Below are positions 9,596 to 18,242 of a DNA stretch of 64,000 nucleotides, piece by piece. The notes under the pieces were generated by a model that was not told the DNA's origin, made no database searches, and saw nothing but the letters and a program-made list of their open reading frames with translations. A program made the position numbers and the translations under genes. The first letter of the stretch is position 1, and the number at the start of each line of letters is the position of its first letter. This stretch comes from Bacteroidaceae bacterium (GTDB taxonomy: Bacteria; Bacteroidota; Bacteroidia; Bacteroidales; Bacteroidaceae). Location: NCBI GenBank assembly GCA_017529865.1, contig JAFXNA010000006.1:62001-126000 (forward strand). The letters run 5' to 3'.

Positions 9596-10159
9596 ATGAA
9601 GTATTTGATTGTTGGTCTGGGTAATATCGGTGACGAATACGATGGCACCCGCCACAACATAGGTTTCAGAGTGTTGGATGCTTTTGCAAAGGCATCCAAC
9701 ATTTCATTTGAAGACAGGCGCTATGGGTTTGTCGGGATGGGACGTGTGAAGAATGCCGAACTGGTGTTGCTGAAACCATCTACCTACATGAACCTCAGCG
9801 GGAATGCCGTGCGCTATTGGATGAACAAGGAGAACATCCTGCCCGAAAACCTTCTTATCGTATGCGATGACCTCGCCCTACCCTTCGGCAAACTACGTCT
9901 GCGTCCAAGTGGCAGTGACGGTGGGCACAACGGACTGAAGAATATTGCTTCCGTTCTCTGCTCTCAGCAGTGGGCACGCATCCGTTTCGGTGTAGGCAAC
10001 GACTTTCCTCACGGTACTCAAATCGATTTCGTGTTGGGACAGTTTGAACCTGAGGAATTGGAAAAGATGGATGAGCGTGTGGGTGTGGCGTGCGAAATGA
10101 TCAAGGCATTTTGCCTATCGGGCATCACCTTTGCCATGAATAACTATAATAATAAATAA
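9596..10159 (+). CDS. pth: Peptidyl-tRNA hydrolase
   Basis: 187-aa enzyme that releases tRNA from stalled peptidyl-tRNA. Family signatures are intact: [18 protein letters not shown] with the catalytic His, [10 protein letters not shown], and [18 protein letters not shown] followed by GGHNGLK with the second active-site Asp. Co-directional with rplY 13 nt upstream. Confidence 0.96.
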   Translation: MKYLIVGLGNIGDEYDGTRHNIGFRVLDAFAKASNISFEDRRYGFVGMGRVKNAELVLLKPSTYMNLSGNAVRYWMNKENILPENLLIVCDDLALPFGKLRLRPSGSDGGHNGLKNIASVLCSQQWARIRFGVGNDFPHGTQIDFVLGQFEPEELEKMDERVGVACEMIKAFCLSGITFAMNNYNNK

Positions 10160-10228
10160 GGCCTCTCTCTTAACAACAATAATAATAAATAAGGTCCCTC
10201 TCTACTCCCCGAGGGGGAGCACAGACTG
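10140..10228. repeat. 33-bp tandem duplication at the pth end plus GC hairpin
   Basis: The AATAATAAATAAGG-type string around the pth stop codon (10149-10161) recurs 33 bp later (10182-10194). It is followed by CTCCCC-GAG-GGGGAG (about 10209-10223), one of four GC-rich hairpins of similar sequence in this window (others near 34.3, 54.6 and 56.5 kb). It could act as a weak terminator between the convergent pth and hslR-like genes. Confidence 0.5.
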
Positions 10229-10238
10229 GGAAGGGAAA

Positions 10239-10658
10239 TTATTCGTCTTCGTCATCATCGAAGTCGAAATCGAAATCACCAAAGAATGCCGGTTGGACAA
10301 ATTCGTCCAAATCGCGGCGTTCTTTTTTTGTGGGCCGGCCTGTACCTCGTGCACGATTCACGAAGCCGCTGATTCGATTCATCTCGAGGAGTTCGTACTG
10401 ATCGGGCGTGGTGATATTCTCCAATACCTCGGGAACAAGTTTGGCTCCTACGCGGTTCTGTATGGCTTGCAGAACGCGAAACGTGTAGGTTACAGGCGGT
10501 TTACGGACTTGAATTTCATCGCCTTCCTTTATCATACGTGAAGGCTTTAACTTCACACCATTCATCATAACACGACCGTTCTTACATGCATCGATGGCAA
10601 TCGAACGGGTCTTGAAAATGCGGGCGGCCCACAGCCATTTATCGAGTCTTGCTTCCAT
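10239..10658 (-). CDS. hslR: S4-domain RNA-binding protein, Hsp15-like
   Basis: 139-aa protein with an N-terminal S4 domain (RLDKWLWAARIFKTRSIAIDACKNGRVMMNG) and a conserved basic segment (RGTGRPTKKERRDL). In E. coli Hsp15 binds stalled 50S subunits carrying nascent chains. The C-terminus is a very acidic Phe/Asp tail (GDFDFDFDDDEDE). Assignment to Hsp15 rather than another small S4 protein rests on domain order and length. Confidence 0.8.
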   Translation of the reverse strand: MEARLDKWLWAARIFKTRSIAIDACKNGRVMMNGVKLKPSRMIKEGDEIQVRKPPVTYTFRVLQAIQNRVGAKLVPEVLENITTPDQYELLEMNRISGFVNRARGTGRPTKKERRDLDEFVQPAFFGDFDFDFDDDEDE

Positions 10659-10680
10659 TGGTTTTTGTTGGTTTTCGGGA

Positions 10681-10757
10681 TTACGGGATTACGGGATATC
10701 GAAATCACGATTTCCATATAACGTTATTACGGAATTACGGGATAACGAAATCACGAG
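10681..10757. repeat. Short GGGATTACGG-type repeats
   Basis: The spacer between pepT and the hslR-like gene is made of imperfect repeats of GGGATTAC and two copies of GGGATA-CGAAATCACGA 46 bp apart (10693 and 10739). A near palindrome GAAATC-AC-GATTTC is included. No function is evident. Confidence 0.5.
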
Positions 10758-11969
10758 TTAGGCAAGGGCCTTGCAGATATTAACTATGGTCATCATCGCT
10801 TTCTCCATGGACTGTACGGGACAGAATTCATAGGGGCCATGGAAGTTGATTCCGCCTGCAAAGATGTTGGGACATGGCAGGCCTTTGAAGGAGAGTTGGG
10901 CGCCATCTGTACCGCCACGAATGGCTTGGATGCGGGGTGTGACTCCTGCTTCCTGCATGGCCTGTTTGGCTATGTCAATGATGTACATCATAGGCTCTAC
11001 CTTCTCTCGCATGTTATAGTATTGGTCGTTCAAAGTAAGTTCTGCTACGCTCTCACCATACTTAGCATTGATGACAGCAATGACCTCCTCCATGCGTTCC
11101 TTTCGCTGCTCGAACTTCTTGCGGTTATGGTCGCGGATAATGAAGGACAAATCGGCCGATTCGCATCCTCCTTGAATACTTGTTAGGTGGAAGAAACCTT
11201 CGTAACCTTCGGTGGTCTCAGGCGTTTCGTCCTGCGGAAGCATCTGTACGAGTTCGGTGGCAATACGGCCTGCGTTTATCATCTTTCCTTTGGCATAGCC
11301 TGGATGGACAGAGCACCCATTGATGTGAATCTTGGCAGATGCGGCGTTGAAGTTTTCGAACTCTAACTCCCCTACTTCACTACCGTCGATGGTGTAAGCA
11401 AACTGGCATCCGAACTTCTCGACATCGAACAAATGTGCACCCATACCAATCTCTTCATCGGGATTAAATGCGATGCGAATCTTGCCGTGCTTCACCTCGG
11501 GATGCTGCTGCAGATACACCATCGCCTGAATGATCTCTGCTATACCGGCCTTGTCGTCAGCTCCGAGCAATGTGTGGCCGTCAGTAACGATAAGGTCTTC
11601 TCCGATATGGCTGAGAAGTTCGGGGAACTTATCGGGTGAAGAGACGATGCCTTCGCTGAGAATGATGTCCTTACCATCGTAGTTGCTGACGATGCGCGGA
11701 CGGATGTCCTTGCCCGAACAATCGGGACTTGTGTCCATGTGGGCGATAAAGCCTATGACTGGCACATTGGTGTCGGTGTTGGCTGGAAGTGTGGCGTAGA
11801 TATAGCCATGTTCGTCCATCTCTACTTCGGTCAGACCCTCGCTGATGAGTTCGTTCTTCAGATACTCGGCAAACACGAGTTGCTTTGGGGTACTGGGACA
11901 GCCTTGGGCGTCTTCGCTCGACTGGGTATCGAACTTAACGTATGATAAGAAACGTTCTGTGATATTCAT
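10758..11969 (-). CDS. pepT: Peptidase T (tripeptide aminopeptidase)
   Basis: 403-aa M20-family di-zinc peptidase that removes the N-terminal residue of tripeptides in the cytosol. Metal and active-site motifs are present: [22 protein letters not shown] with the bridging Asp, and [19 protein letters not shown] with the catalytic Glu. The C-terminal [23 protein letters not shown] matches PepT. Length is standard. Confidence 0.95.
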   Translation of the reverse strand: MNITERFLSYVKFDTQSSEDAQGCPSTPKQLVFAEYLKNELISEGLTEVEMDEHGYIYATLPANTDTNVPVIGFIAHMDTSPDCSGKDIRPRIVSNYDGKDIILSEGIVSSPDKFPELLSHIGEDLIVTDGHTLLGADDKAGIAEIIQAMVYLQQHPEVKHGKIRIAFNPDEEIGMGAHLFDVEKFGCQFAYTIDGSEVGELEFENFNAASAKIHINGCSVHPGYAKGKMINAGRIATELVQMLPQDETPETTEGYEGFFHLTSIQGGCESADLSFIIRDHNRKKFEQRKERMEEVIAVINAKYGESVAELTLNDQYYNMREKVEPMMYIIDIAKQAMQEAGVTPRIQAIRGGTDGAQLSFKGLPCPNIFAGGINFHGPYEFCPVQSMEKAMMTIVNICKALA

Positions 11970-12102
11970 CTTTACATTTACCGTTTAATGATTTAACTTA
12001 TACTATTTCAAGTTTTAACGATTTACCTTTTCGTATCGAATAAACTGCAGCGAAGTTAGCAAATAATTATGGAATATGCATCATGAATTAGGTATTTTTT
12101 CG

Positions 12103-12110
12103 TATCTTTG
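12103..12110 (+). promoter_or_regulatory. -7 box upstream of the MATE gene
   Basis: TATCTTTG 38 nt before the MATE ATG; no good -33 element is visible. Confidence 0.5.
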
Positions 12111-12148
12111 CAGCAAAATAAGATTTGTTTTAAGGAAACTACCACCCG

Positions 12149-13549
12149 ATGACTACACAAGAGCGATTGGAACAGACGATTCACTCAACCGACACAGTGC
12201 GACTCGGCGAGCAGGTTCGCTTGGCTTTCATGCTGAGCTTGCCGGCTATTCTGTCGAACCTCACGAACATCATCATGGACTATATCGACACGGCCATGGT
12301 GGGTAGTCTGGGTGCGAATGCTACGGCTTCCATCGGACTGGTAGCTACGTCGACATGGCTATTGGGAGGTATCTGCAGCGCCATGGTTTCGGGTTTTTCT
12401 GTGCAGGTGGCTCACTTGTTCGGGGCGGACAAAAAGGCTGAGGCAAACGATGTGCTTAGGCAGGCATTCTTCGCGGCTTTGATATTCGGAACGTTCCTGA
12501 TGATCGTGAGCGGAAGCATCAGTCTTCAGCTACCGATCTGGTTAGGAGGAAATGAGGACATTGTCGGAGATGCAGGCCTTTATTTCCTCGTTTTCGCCTT
12601 CGCCACACCTACATTCATTACCTATGTGCTGATCGTTTCGATGCTGCGTTGCAGCGGAAACATGAAGGTGCCGAGCATCGTTTCGGTGGTCATCTGTGCC
12701 ATGGATGTGGTGTTCAACTTCTTCATGATTTTCCCCACAAGGCCCGTCGAACTGCTAGGTATTCACTTCACATGTCCCGGCTTTGGGCTGGGCGTTTTGG
12801 GTGCTGCGATCGGTAGTTTAGTGGCATGGATGTTGGGCACGATATACCTTATTTATTATATATGTAGAGTGTCGAAGGAGTTGCGGTTGAGCTTCATAGG
12901 GCGCTGGCTTCCGACTGAACGTGTGCTGAAGAAGGCGTTGAAGATCGGGTCGCCCATCGGGCTGGAGCGTATCATATCGTGTGCGGCACAGATCACATCA
13001 ACGGTCATTGTGGCGCCGCTCGGAACGGTAGCCATTGCGGCCAATGCGATGGGTATCATCATCGAGAGCCTGTGCTATATGCCGGGCTACGGTATCGGTG
13101 AGGCGGCGACGACGCTTATCGGGCAGAGTGTGGGAGCAAAGCGCCAGGACCTCATCCGCCGTTTCGCACTCATCACACTGATGCTTGGCGTAGGCATCAT
13201 GTCGCTGCTGGCGGTGGTGATGTACATCACTGCGCCCGACATCATGACACTGATGACGCCCGACATCGATGTGCAACAGCTGACCACTCGCATCCTGCGC
13301 ATCGAGGCATTTGCCGAACCTTTGTTCGCCACATCCATCATCTGTTACGGCATCTTTGTCGGTATGGGCGACACGTTCATCCCAAGCCTCATGCAGCTTG
13401 GAAGCATCTGGCTCATCCGCATTCCGTTCGCGGCATTGGTGGCTGCACAGTGGGGTCTGACGGGTGTATGGATTGCGATGGCTGCCGAGCTAAGTGTACG
13501 TGGAGTGGTCATGCTGATTAGGTTGATAAAGAAGATAAAGAAAAGCTAA
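12149..13549 (+). CDS. MATE family efflux transporter
   Basis: 466-aa multidrug and toxic compound extrusion protein, predicted 12 membrane helices in two MatE halves, driven by a Na+ or H+ gradient. Hallmarks: AFMLSLPAILSNLTNIIMDYIDTAMVGSLG in the first half and the repeated motif around GSPIGLERIISCAAQ and GIGEAATTLIGQSVGAKR in the second. Substrate cannot be told from sequence. DUF3737 follows 11 nt downstream, so the two are probably co-transcribed. Confidence 0.92.
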   Translation: MTTQERLEQTIHSTDTVRLGEQVRLAFMLSLPAILSNLTNIIMDYIDTAMVGSLGANATASIGLVATSTWLLGGICSAMVSGFSVQVAHLFGADKKAEANDVLRQAFFAALIFGTFLMIVSGSISLQLPIWLGGNEDIVGDAGLYFLVFAFATPTFITYVLIVSMLRCSGNMKVPSIVSVVICAMDVVFNFFMIFPTRPVELLGIHFTCPGFGLGVLGAAIGSLVAWMLGTIYLIYYICRVSKELRLSFIGRWLPTERVLKKALKIGSPIGLERIISCAAQITSTVIVAPLGTVAIAANAMGIIIESLCYMPGYGIGEAATTLIGQSVGAKRQDLIRRFALITLMLGVGIMSLLAVVMYITAPDIMTLMTPDIDVQQLTTRILRIEAFAEPLFATSIICYGIFVGMGDTFIPSLMQLGSIWLIRIPFAALVAAQWGLTGVWIAMAAELSVRGVVMLIRLIKKIKKS

Positions 13550-13560
13550 ATAGAAGTCAT

Positions 13561-14424
13561 ATGATAATATCAAACAAGGAATTCTCGGGCGAACGTCCGC
13601 TATTTGGTTTGAAGGACATCGCCTTGGAAAAGGTAGTCATAGGTCCGGGCGAATCCGGACTGAAGCATTGCACGGACATCACGGCCGATGGATGTACATT
13701 TCAGGGGAAATACCCGTTCTGGCATAACGAGCGAGTGAGTATCACGAACTGTCGGTTCGAGGAGGGCGGTCGTGCGGCGATATGGTACACGAAAGAGCTG
13801 CGGATGGAGGACACGTTGGTCGAGGCTCCTAAGATGTTCCGCGACTGCGAACGCCTGCAACTCAGTCGGGTTCGGCTCGTGAATGCGCTCGAAACGCTAT
13901 GGCATTGCCGCGGCATCCGACTGACCGACATCGAGGCGGAACATGCCGACTATATCATGATGCACAGTGAGGACATCGAGATCGACAACCTGCGGCTCAA
14001 TGGCAACTATGGCTTCCAATACAGCCGCAACATCGTGATCCGCAACTCCATGCTTAATACCAAGGATGCGTTTTGGAACACGGAGAATGTCACGGTCATC
14101 AACTCTACCATCAATGGCGAATACCTCGGCTGGCATAGCCGCAACTTGCGCCTTGTTCGGTGCCACATCACCGGTACCCAGCCGCTCTGCTATGCCCAGG
14201 GACTCGTGATGGAAGACTGTACCATGGGCGAGGACTGTGACCTCGCTTTCGAGTACAGCAGCCTCCATGCAGACATCCTCGGACCCGTAACTAGTGTGAA
14301 GAATCCTCGCACGGGACACATCCATGCCGAGCATATCGGTTCCGTCATCCTCGACGAGAATATCTGGAAGCCAGCGGATTGTGAGATAGAGCAGGAAAAA
14401 CCACTTATTACAGACAAGGAATGA
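13561..14424 (+). CDS. DUF3737 family right-handed beta-helix protein
   Basis: 287-aa protein made of short repeats in which a turn of about 20 residues recurs (YPFWHNERVSITNCRF, AIWYTKELRMEDTLV, TLWHCRGIRLTDIEA, AFWNTENVTVINSTI, YLGWHSRNLRLVRCHI). This is the pattern of a parallel beta-helix and of DUF3737. There is no signal peptide, so it is probably cytoplasmic. Function unknown. Read with the MATE gene 11 nt upstream. Confidence 0.85.
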   Translation: MIISNKEFSGERPLFGLKDIALEKVVIGPGESGLKHCTDITADGCTFQGKYPFWHNERVSITNCRFEEGGRAAIWYTKELRMEDTLVEAPKMFRDCERLQLSRVRLVNALETLWHCRGIRLTDIEAEHADYIMMHSEDIEIDNLRLNGNYGFQYSRNIVIRNSMLNTKDAFWNTENVTVINSTINGEYLGWHSRNLRLVRCHITGTQPLCYAQGLVMEDCTMGEDCDLAFEYSSLHADILGPVTSVKNPRTGHIHAEHIGSVILDENIWKPADCEIEQEKPLITDKE

Positions 14425-14441
14425 AAAAAACGGATGAATCC

Positions 14442-14472
14442 TTTGTTATATAATAAATAATGTGTAAATTTG
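14442..14472 (+). promoter_or_regulatory. Promoter of the toxin-antitoxin operon
   Basis: TTTG at 14442-14445, 19-bp spacer, TAAATTTG at 14465-14472, leading to a leader of about 35 nt before the antitoxin ATG at 14513. The leader is duplicated near 15.8 kb. Confidence 0.65.
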
Positions 14473-14515
14473 CAGCGGAAACTTTGCTAAACTGCTAAAG
14501 AGAAAAAAGAATATG
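14469..14515 (+). repeat. Leader repeat, copy 1 (antitoxin leader)
   Basis: 47 nt from the -7 box to the antitoxin ATG. It contains TTGCTAAACTGCTAAAGAG, which recurs in near-identical 47-nt context at 15756-15802, again ending exactly at an ATG. Confidence 0.8.
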
Positions 14516-14701
14516 ACCACAATTGTTGAACGAACCCCGAGCAGAATTACCGTCAACATGAGTATGCGGCGGTGGAACCGTATGCTGCAACTGGAAGAGG
14601 CATACAAGTTGGCTCGCATCATCAAGCGCAGTATGAAACAGGTGGAATCGGAGCCGAGCATGTCTCCAGACGAAGCCGTAGCAGCACTTAGGGCATTATG
14701 A
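14513..14701 (+). CDS. Putative antitoxin of a type II TA pair
   Basis: 62-aa basic protein (starts MTTIVERTPSRITVNMSMRR) of the size expected of an antitoxin, with a helical middle (EEAYKLARIIKRSMKQVES) and a loose C-terminus. I recognise no antitoxin family. The call rests on context: it overlaps the following RelE/ParE-like toxin gene by four bases (ATGA), has its own promoter and precedes the toxin in the usual order. Confidence 0.65.
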   Translation: MTTIVERTPSRITVNMSMRRWNRMLQLEEAYKLARIIKRSMKQVESEPSMSPDEAVAALRAL

Positions 14702-15018
14702 AAGTACGTATGTCCGAGGACTTCCGCGCTGCTTACAAGCGGTTAAAGAAACGTCACAAGTCGCTAGAGCAGGACTTTGAGCGGTTGCTTGCGTCGTTGC
14801 TTCAAAATCCGATGCAGGGTGTGGAATTGGACGGAGGAGCTCGCAAGGTGCGCCTTGCCATCACATCGAAAGGTCGTGGCAAAAGCGGCGGTGCACGTGT
14901 CATTATTCGCGTCCGCATTGTAGCTGATGAGTTGCAACTTCTTTACATTTACGACAAAGCAGACTTCGGGAATGTCAGCGATGCTTACCTTCGCGATGTT
15001 ATGAGACGCATGGATTGA
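14698..15018 (+). CDS. RelE/ParE-superfamily toxin
   Basis: 106-aa basic protein resembling RelE/ParE toxins: N-terminal helices (SEDFRAAYKRLKKRHKSLEQDFERLLASL), then a beta sheet with KVRLAITSKGRGKSGGARVIIRVRI and LQLLYIYDKADFGNVSDAYLRDVM. Such toxins cleave mRNA on the ribosome or poison gyrase; which one applies cannot be told. ATGA overlap with the antitoxin gene shows translational coupling. Confidence 0.75.
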   Translation: MKVRMSEDFRAAYKRLKKRHKSLEQDFERLLASLLQNPMQGVELDGGARKVRLAITSKGRGKSGGARVIIRVRIVADELQLLYIYDKADFGNVSDAYLRDVMRRMD

Positions 15019-15085
15019 TCATTTGCTAATGGGGGGCTGCTGAGGAATTCGGAGGACAATAATAGATATAATAAGGTATAACGAT

Positions 15086-15120
15086 TCGGGAGGATGCGCC
15101 GTTTGGCGACGTCCTCCCGA
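15086..15120. terminator. Bidirectional terminator between toxin and PH-domain genes
   Basis: Long hairpin: TCGGGAGGA (15086-15094) pairs with TCCTCCCGA (15112-15120), extended by GCGCC/GGCG around a GTTT loop. It lies between convergent genes. T runs are poor on both sides. Confidence 0.55.
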
Positions 15121-15127
15121 TATGTTT

Positions 15128-15643
15128 CTAGGGTTGCTGTGATACAAGTCTCTGTTTCACTCGCTTGTTGAGCAGGTTGCAAAGCTGCTCAGGTTTCATG
15201 GTGAGATTGGCGACTTGAATACAATCCTCAGCACCCGTAAAGATACGATTTATCTTACGGCCGATGCGGTCCATGCCCTTTGCCTCACTCCTCTTCTTGG
15301 CTTCCACGTCGGGCTTGTAGTGTATGCGTATATTGGTGGTTTGGGAGAAATAAATAAGGTCGAAATGGTGAATATCAGCGAAGTGATATTCCTTTTTACC
15401 AACGATGAGTTTTTCATCCGTGATGATGATAGCATGTTTATGTAATACCCGCTCACGAACGATAACGGAAAGTCCCCAAAGAAAGGTCCCACCTGAAAGC
15501 AGCAGCATAAACCAATTCAATATCCAGAACCGCTGGTTTAATCCTTTAGTAATAGGGATGAGAAAAACGATGGTTAATCCCAACAAGAGAAGAAGAACGG
15601 GCAGAATCACCCAAACCTTATGATATAATTTGATTTCTTTCAT
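15128..15643 (-). CDS. Membrane protein with bacterial PH-like domain
   Basis: 171 aa: two N-terminal membrane helices (VWVILPVLLLLLGLTIVFLIP; WFMLLLSGGTFLWGLSVIV) followed by a domain with the layout of bacterial pleckstrin-homology proteins (IIITDEKLIVGKKEYHFADIHHFDL). A basic C-terminal helix follows. Function unknown. Confidence 0.65.
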   Translation of the reverse strand: MKEIKLYHKVWVILPVLLLLLGLTIVFLIPITKGLNQRFWILNWFMLLLSGGTFLWGLSVIVRERVLHKHAIIITDEKLIVGKKEYHFADIHHFDLIYFSQTTNIRIHYKPDVEAKKRSEAKGMDRIGRKINRIFTGAEDCIQVANLTMKPEQLCNLLNKRVKQRLVSQQP

Positions 15644-15755
15644 TGCTGATTGTTTTATTTGCCTGCAAAGTTACTATATTTTCTTTGATTTCAATGCAAA
15701 TATCGGGGAAATAAACGAAATAATTCTAAACTCTATACTCTAAACTTTTATTATC

Positions 15756-15802
15756 TTTGCAGCGTGAAACATTGCTAAACTGCTAAAGAGAAAAAGAATA
15801 TG
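15756..15802 (+). repeat. Leader repeat, copy 2
   Basis: Second copy of the 47-nt leader at 14469-14515, with a handful of differences and balanced one-base gaps, also placed just after a TATCTTTG -7 box (15752-15759) and ending in ATG. Confidence 0.8.
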
Positions 15803-15862
15803 GCATCAATGACATTACCTCAGTCGCCCCGGATGATTAGCTTTTTCATGCTTTTTTCGTAA
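15800..15862 (+). pseudogene. 20-codon mini-ORF behind the duplicated leader
   Basis: The ATG at the end of leader copy 2 opens a 20-codon frame (MASMTLPQSPRMISFFMLFS) ending TAA at 15860-15862. It does not match the antitoxin start. It is either a small peptide or the remnant of a lost gene whose leader survived. Its stop overlaps the -7 box of the sigma-factor gene. Confidence 0.35.
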
Positions 15863-15867
15863 CTTTG
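15860..15867 (+). promoter_or_regulatory. -7 box upstream of the ECF sigma gene
   Basis: TAACTTTG, overlapping the stop codon of the mini-ORF, about 100 nt before the sigma-factor start at 15968. The 15644-15967 gap otherwise holds only the duplicated leader and mini-ORF. Confidence 0.45.
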
Positions 15868-15967
15868 CTGGCGAAAATCTATCTTTCTTCAAAAAAAATC
15901 GCAATGAGGGGTATTTGATTTGGCCGTTCGAGGGTCTTATACACGATTAATGACCAAAGAGACATTT

Positions 15968-16459
15968 ATGGATTATAGTAAACAAGAGTTTGAACGCCTG
16001 TTCAAGGACAGCTATCCGCACATGTATCGCATGGCATTCTCGATGGTGGAGAATGAAGACGATGCCAAGGATGCTGTGTATCAGGTGTTTGCCCAAATCT
16101 GGCAGAAGAAGCCACGTGTGGCCGAGGACAGCATCCGCGGCTACCTATTGGCGGCTACCCGAAACCAATGCCTGCACATGCTACGCTCACGACAATTGCA
16201 GCGGCAGATGGAGGAAGAGTTGCAACGGGACACGGCCGCAAACGAGAGCGAGGAACGTGAAGAGCTGCTACAGCAGCTTCAGCAAGTCATCGACAACAAC
16301 CTGACGGAGCAAGACCGGCGTGTGCTGAGTCTACACTACGACGATGAAATGACTTACGAAGAGACGGCCACGGTGCTTGGCATCAGTGCCTCGGCGGTGA
16401 ACAAACACATCACGCAGTCGTTGGCAAAAATCAGACAACGATTTCGTCAAGTCAAATGA
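15968..16459 (+). CDS. ECF-type RNA polymerase sigma factor
   Basis: 163 aa from the MDYSKQEF start (an upstream start at 15920 would add 16 residues). Region 2 reads FERLFKDSYPHMYRMAFSMV...DAKDAVYQVFAQIW and region 4 reads LSLHYDDEMTYEETATVLGISASAVNKHITQSLAKIRQRF. This is the short sigma-70 family class that Bacteroidetes use with FecR-like or other membrane anti-sigma factors. The next gene, starting about 80 nt on, has a single membrane span and is the likely partner. Confidence 0.9.
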   Translation: MDYSKQEFERLFKDSYPHMYRMAFSMVENEDDAKDAVYQVFAQIWQKKPRVAEDSIRGYLLAATRNQCLHMLRSRQLQRQMEEELQRDTAANESEEREELLQQLQQVIDNNLTEQDRRVLSLHYDDEMTYEETATVLGISASAVNKHITQSLAKIRQRFRQVK

Positions 16460-16538
16460 GCAGAATAATGCTTGCATTAGTTATGCCATGGCGAGAAATC
16501 GAAGAATGAAATTCAAACCTTTAAAATTGCAAAGTAAT

Positions 16539-17666
16539 ATGAAAAGAGAAGATATCGACAAGAGAATAGGTATGCCCGACGTGGATGCTGAGTGGGCACG
16601 ATTTGAACGCGAGGTTATCGGAAAGAATACCAAGCCGAACTGGCAGCGTGTGGCGGCATGGGCAGGCGGCATCGGCATTGCAGCAGCCATTGCATTGCTG
16701 TTTGTACTGAATATAGGCAAGGGAGAGATGGAGAAACAGCCATTAGTGGCTCAGCAGCCGCAGTCCAAAGATGGTGGATTTATGAACGTAGACCCTATCC
16801 CTGGAAAGGAAAGCCAAAGTGCGGAACCTGCATACGAGCAACCGCAGCAAAGGCTGGAGGCCCGTAATGTGGCGGAGGCATCGCAGGGACGCATAGCAGG
16901 ACTGGACATTAAGCCAAGCTCTGACAATTTAGGTAGAGGGAACAACATACGGATCGCAGGCGAAAATAGCATACACCGCATGGACTCTTTCGCAGTCATC
17001 CTCAATGGTGTCATAATGCAAGATTCTATTGCACGGCAACAGGCATTCGACCAATTCTATATCTACAAGCAGCACCAAATAATAAACAGGATAACGGTGC
17101 ATAAAGATGAGAGTTCGAGGGCACGATTTGAAACCACGTACGGATTTCCACCGCCAAAGGGAGGTTACATCGAAATAGAAGCCATCCCCGACACGCTATG
17201 CGATGCCTACGTCCATCAGCATCCTGAAGTGAAGCAGACGCGCCGCTACATCGAGGGCTACGTCCTAGACGAAGACGACCAGCCGCTGGCCGATGCGTGG
17301 ATAGCTTGCGATAAGAGCAATATGGGAGCAGCGACCGACAACACCGGGCATTTCGTAATGTGGGCTCCACGTACCGTCAGCATATTATACGTTAGGCATG
17401 TAGGCTTTCATACTATCAGTCATAGTATCCAGCCCACCGACATCATCCTGAATTTCCGCATGAAGGATGCGACAAAAATTAAAGAAGTGAAGGTGACACC
17501 CAAGGGACGGGCGGTGTCTTCCAGCAGTGAACCATCTGGCATCGATGCCTTCACCACCGACATGCAGGACGGCAAATACTACGACCTGCAGGGTCACGGC
17601 ATCGACGGCGTGCCCACCGAGCCGGGCATCTACATCGTGAACGGCAAGAAAGTGATGATTAAATAA
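16539..17666 (+). CDS. Membrane protein next to ECF sigma: anti-sigma-like with plug-like and CarboxypepD_reg-like parts
   Basis: 375 aa from MKREDIDKRIG; a start at 16488 would add 17 residues. Residues 1-45 are charged and cytoplasmic, with one membrane helix near 46-66 (VAAWAGGIGIAAAIALLFVL). Outside lies a stretch like part of a SusC plug (EASQGRIAGLDIKPSS...GRGNNIRIAGENS), then a carboxypeptidase-regulatory-like beta domain (RYIEGYVLDEDDQPLADAWI...ATDNTGHFVMWAP). The end is YYDLQGHGIDG...PGIYIVNGKKVMIK, like the C-terminal tails of secreted Prevotella proteins. Position next to the sigma gene suggests an anti-sigma or signal-transfer role, by inference. Confidence 0.6.
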   Translation: MKREDIDKRIGMPDVDAEWARFEREVIGKNTKPNWQRVAAWAGGIGIAAAIALLFVLNIGKGEMEKQPLVAQQPQSKDGGFMNVDPIPGKESQSAEPAYEQPQQRLEARNVAEASQGRIAGLDIKPSSDNLGRGNNIRIAGENSIHRMDSFAVILNGVIMQDSIARQQAFDQFYIYKQHQIINRITVHKDESSRARFETTYGFPPPKGGYIEIEAIPDTLCDAYVHQHPEVKQTRRYIEGYVLDEDDQPLADAWIACDKSNMGAATDNTGHFVMWAPRTVSILYVRHVGFHTISHSIQPTDIILNFRMKDATKIKEVKVTPKGRAVSSSSEPSGIDAFTTDMQDGKYYDLQGHGIDGVPTEPGIYIVNGKKVMIK

Positions 17667-17688
17667 AACGATAGAATTCATCTAACTT

Positions 17689-17722
17689 GTGGGTATGCCA
17701 GGCGGTGTGCCCACTTTTTTTT
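17689..17722 (+). terminator. Intrinsic terminator after the sigma operon
   Basis: GTGGGTATGCC (17689-17699) pairs, with wobbles, with GGTGTGCCCAC (17703-17713), then nine bases of T-rich sequence. Confidence 0.65.
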
Positions 17723-17726
17723 ATCA

Positions 17727-17993
17727 ATGAATAGCATGGAAAACAGGAAAAATGAGCATGAACGACCGCGGCGCAGATTCTGCAAGGTGGTGGACGGGCC
17801 GATCATCAAGCGGCTGTACGCTACGATGACGACGGCTGAGTTGGCGCAGCTGTTGGGGCTGACGGAAAAGCAGGTCAAGAACTATGTCTATCGTGAGAAT
17901 GTGGAGCAGTGGGCGCGGAAGGATGCAGCGACGCTTGCACGCATCAACAGCGAGAAGGGACGAAAAGGCGGTCGGCCAAGGAAAAAATTATGA
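17727..17993 (+). CDS. Small basic protein with HTH-like segment
   Basis: 88 aa, very basic. TTAELAQLLGLTEKQVKNYVYREN reads as a helix-turn-helix and the C-terminus KGRKGGRPRKK resembles an AT-hook, so DNA binding is likely. A second start at 17736 is possible. It lies just after the sigma operon terminator and before the 22-bp repeat array at 18058. Family not recognised. Confidence 0.6.
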   Translation: MNSMENRKNEHERPRRRFCKVVDGPIIKRLYATMTTAELAQLLGLTEKQVKNYVYRENVEQWARKDAATLARINSEKGRKGGRPRKKL

Positions 17994-18057
17994 TTAAAAA
18001 AAGCTAAGCCTTTTTTTGTACGTTGAAAAGGTTGTTTCTTTGCAGGCAGAAGATGCA

Positions 18058-18211
18058 AATCGACCACGGTGAGTTTGTCAATCGACCACGGTGAGTTTGG
18101 TAATCGACCATGGTGAGTTTGTCAATCGACCACGGTCAGTTTAGCAATCGACCACGGTCAATCGGTCAATCGACTACGGTCAGTTTGTCAATCGACCACG
18201 GTGAGTTAAAT
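18058..18211. repeat. 22-bp tandem array A (seven units)
   Basis: Seven units at an exact 22-bp pitch (starts 18058, 18080, 18102, 18124, 18146, 18168, 18190). Each begins AATCGAC and holds the core ACCACGGT; where the next base is C (units 4-6) the core becomes the palindrome GACC-nn-GGTC. The second half of the unit varies more. It fills most of the 249-nt gap before the HU-like gene. A TTTCTTTG box near 18036-18043 could put the array in that gene's 5' leader. Confidence 0.9.
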
Positions 18212-18242
18212 TATTATTGTTTAATCTAAAAAACTTTGAACT

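Noticed and set aside
18058..18211. CRISPR array at the seven-unit repeat
   Set aside because: Units are contiguous 22-mers without spacers of normal length.
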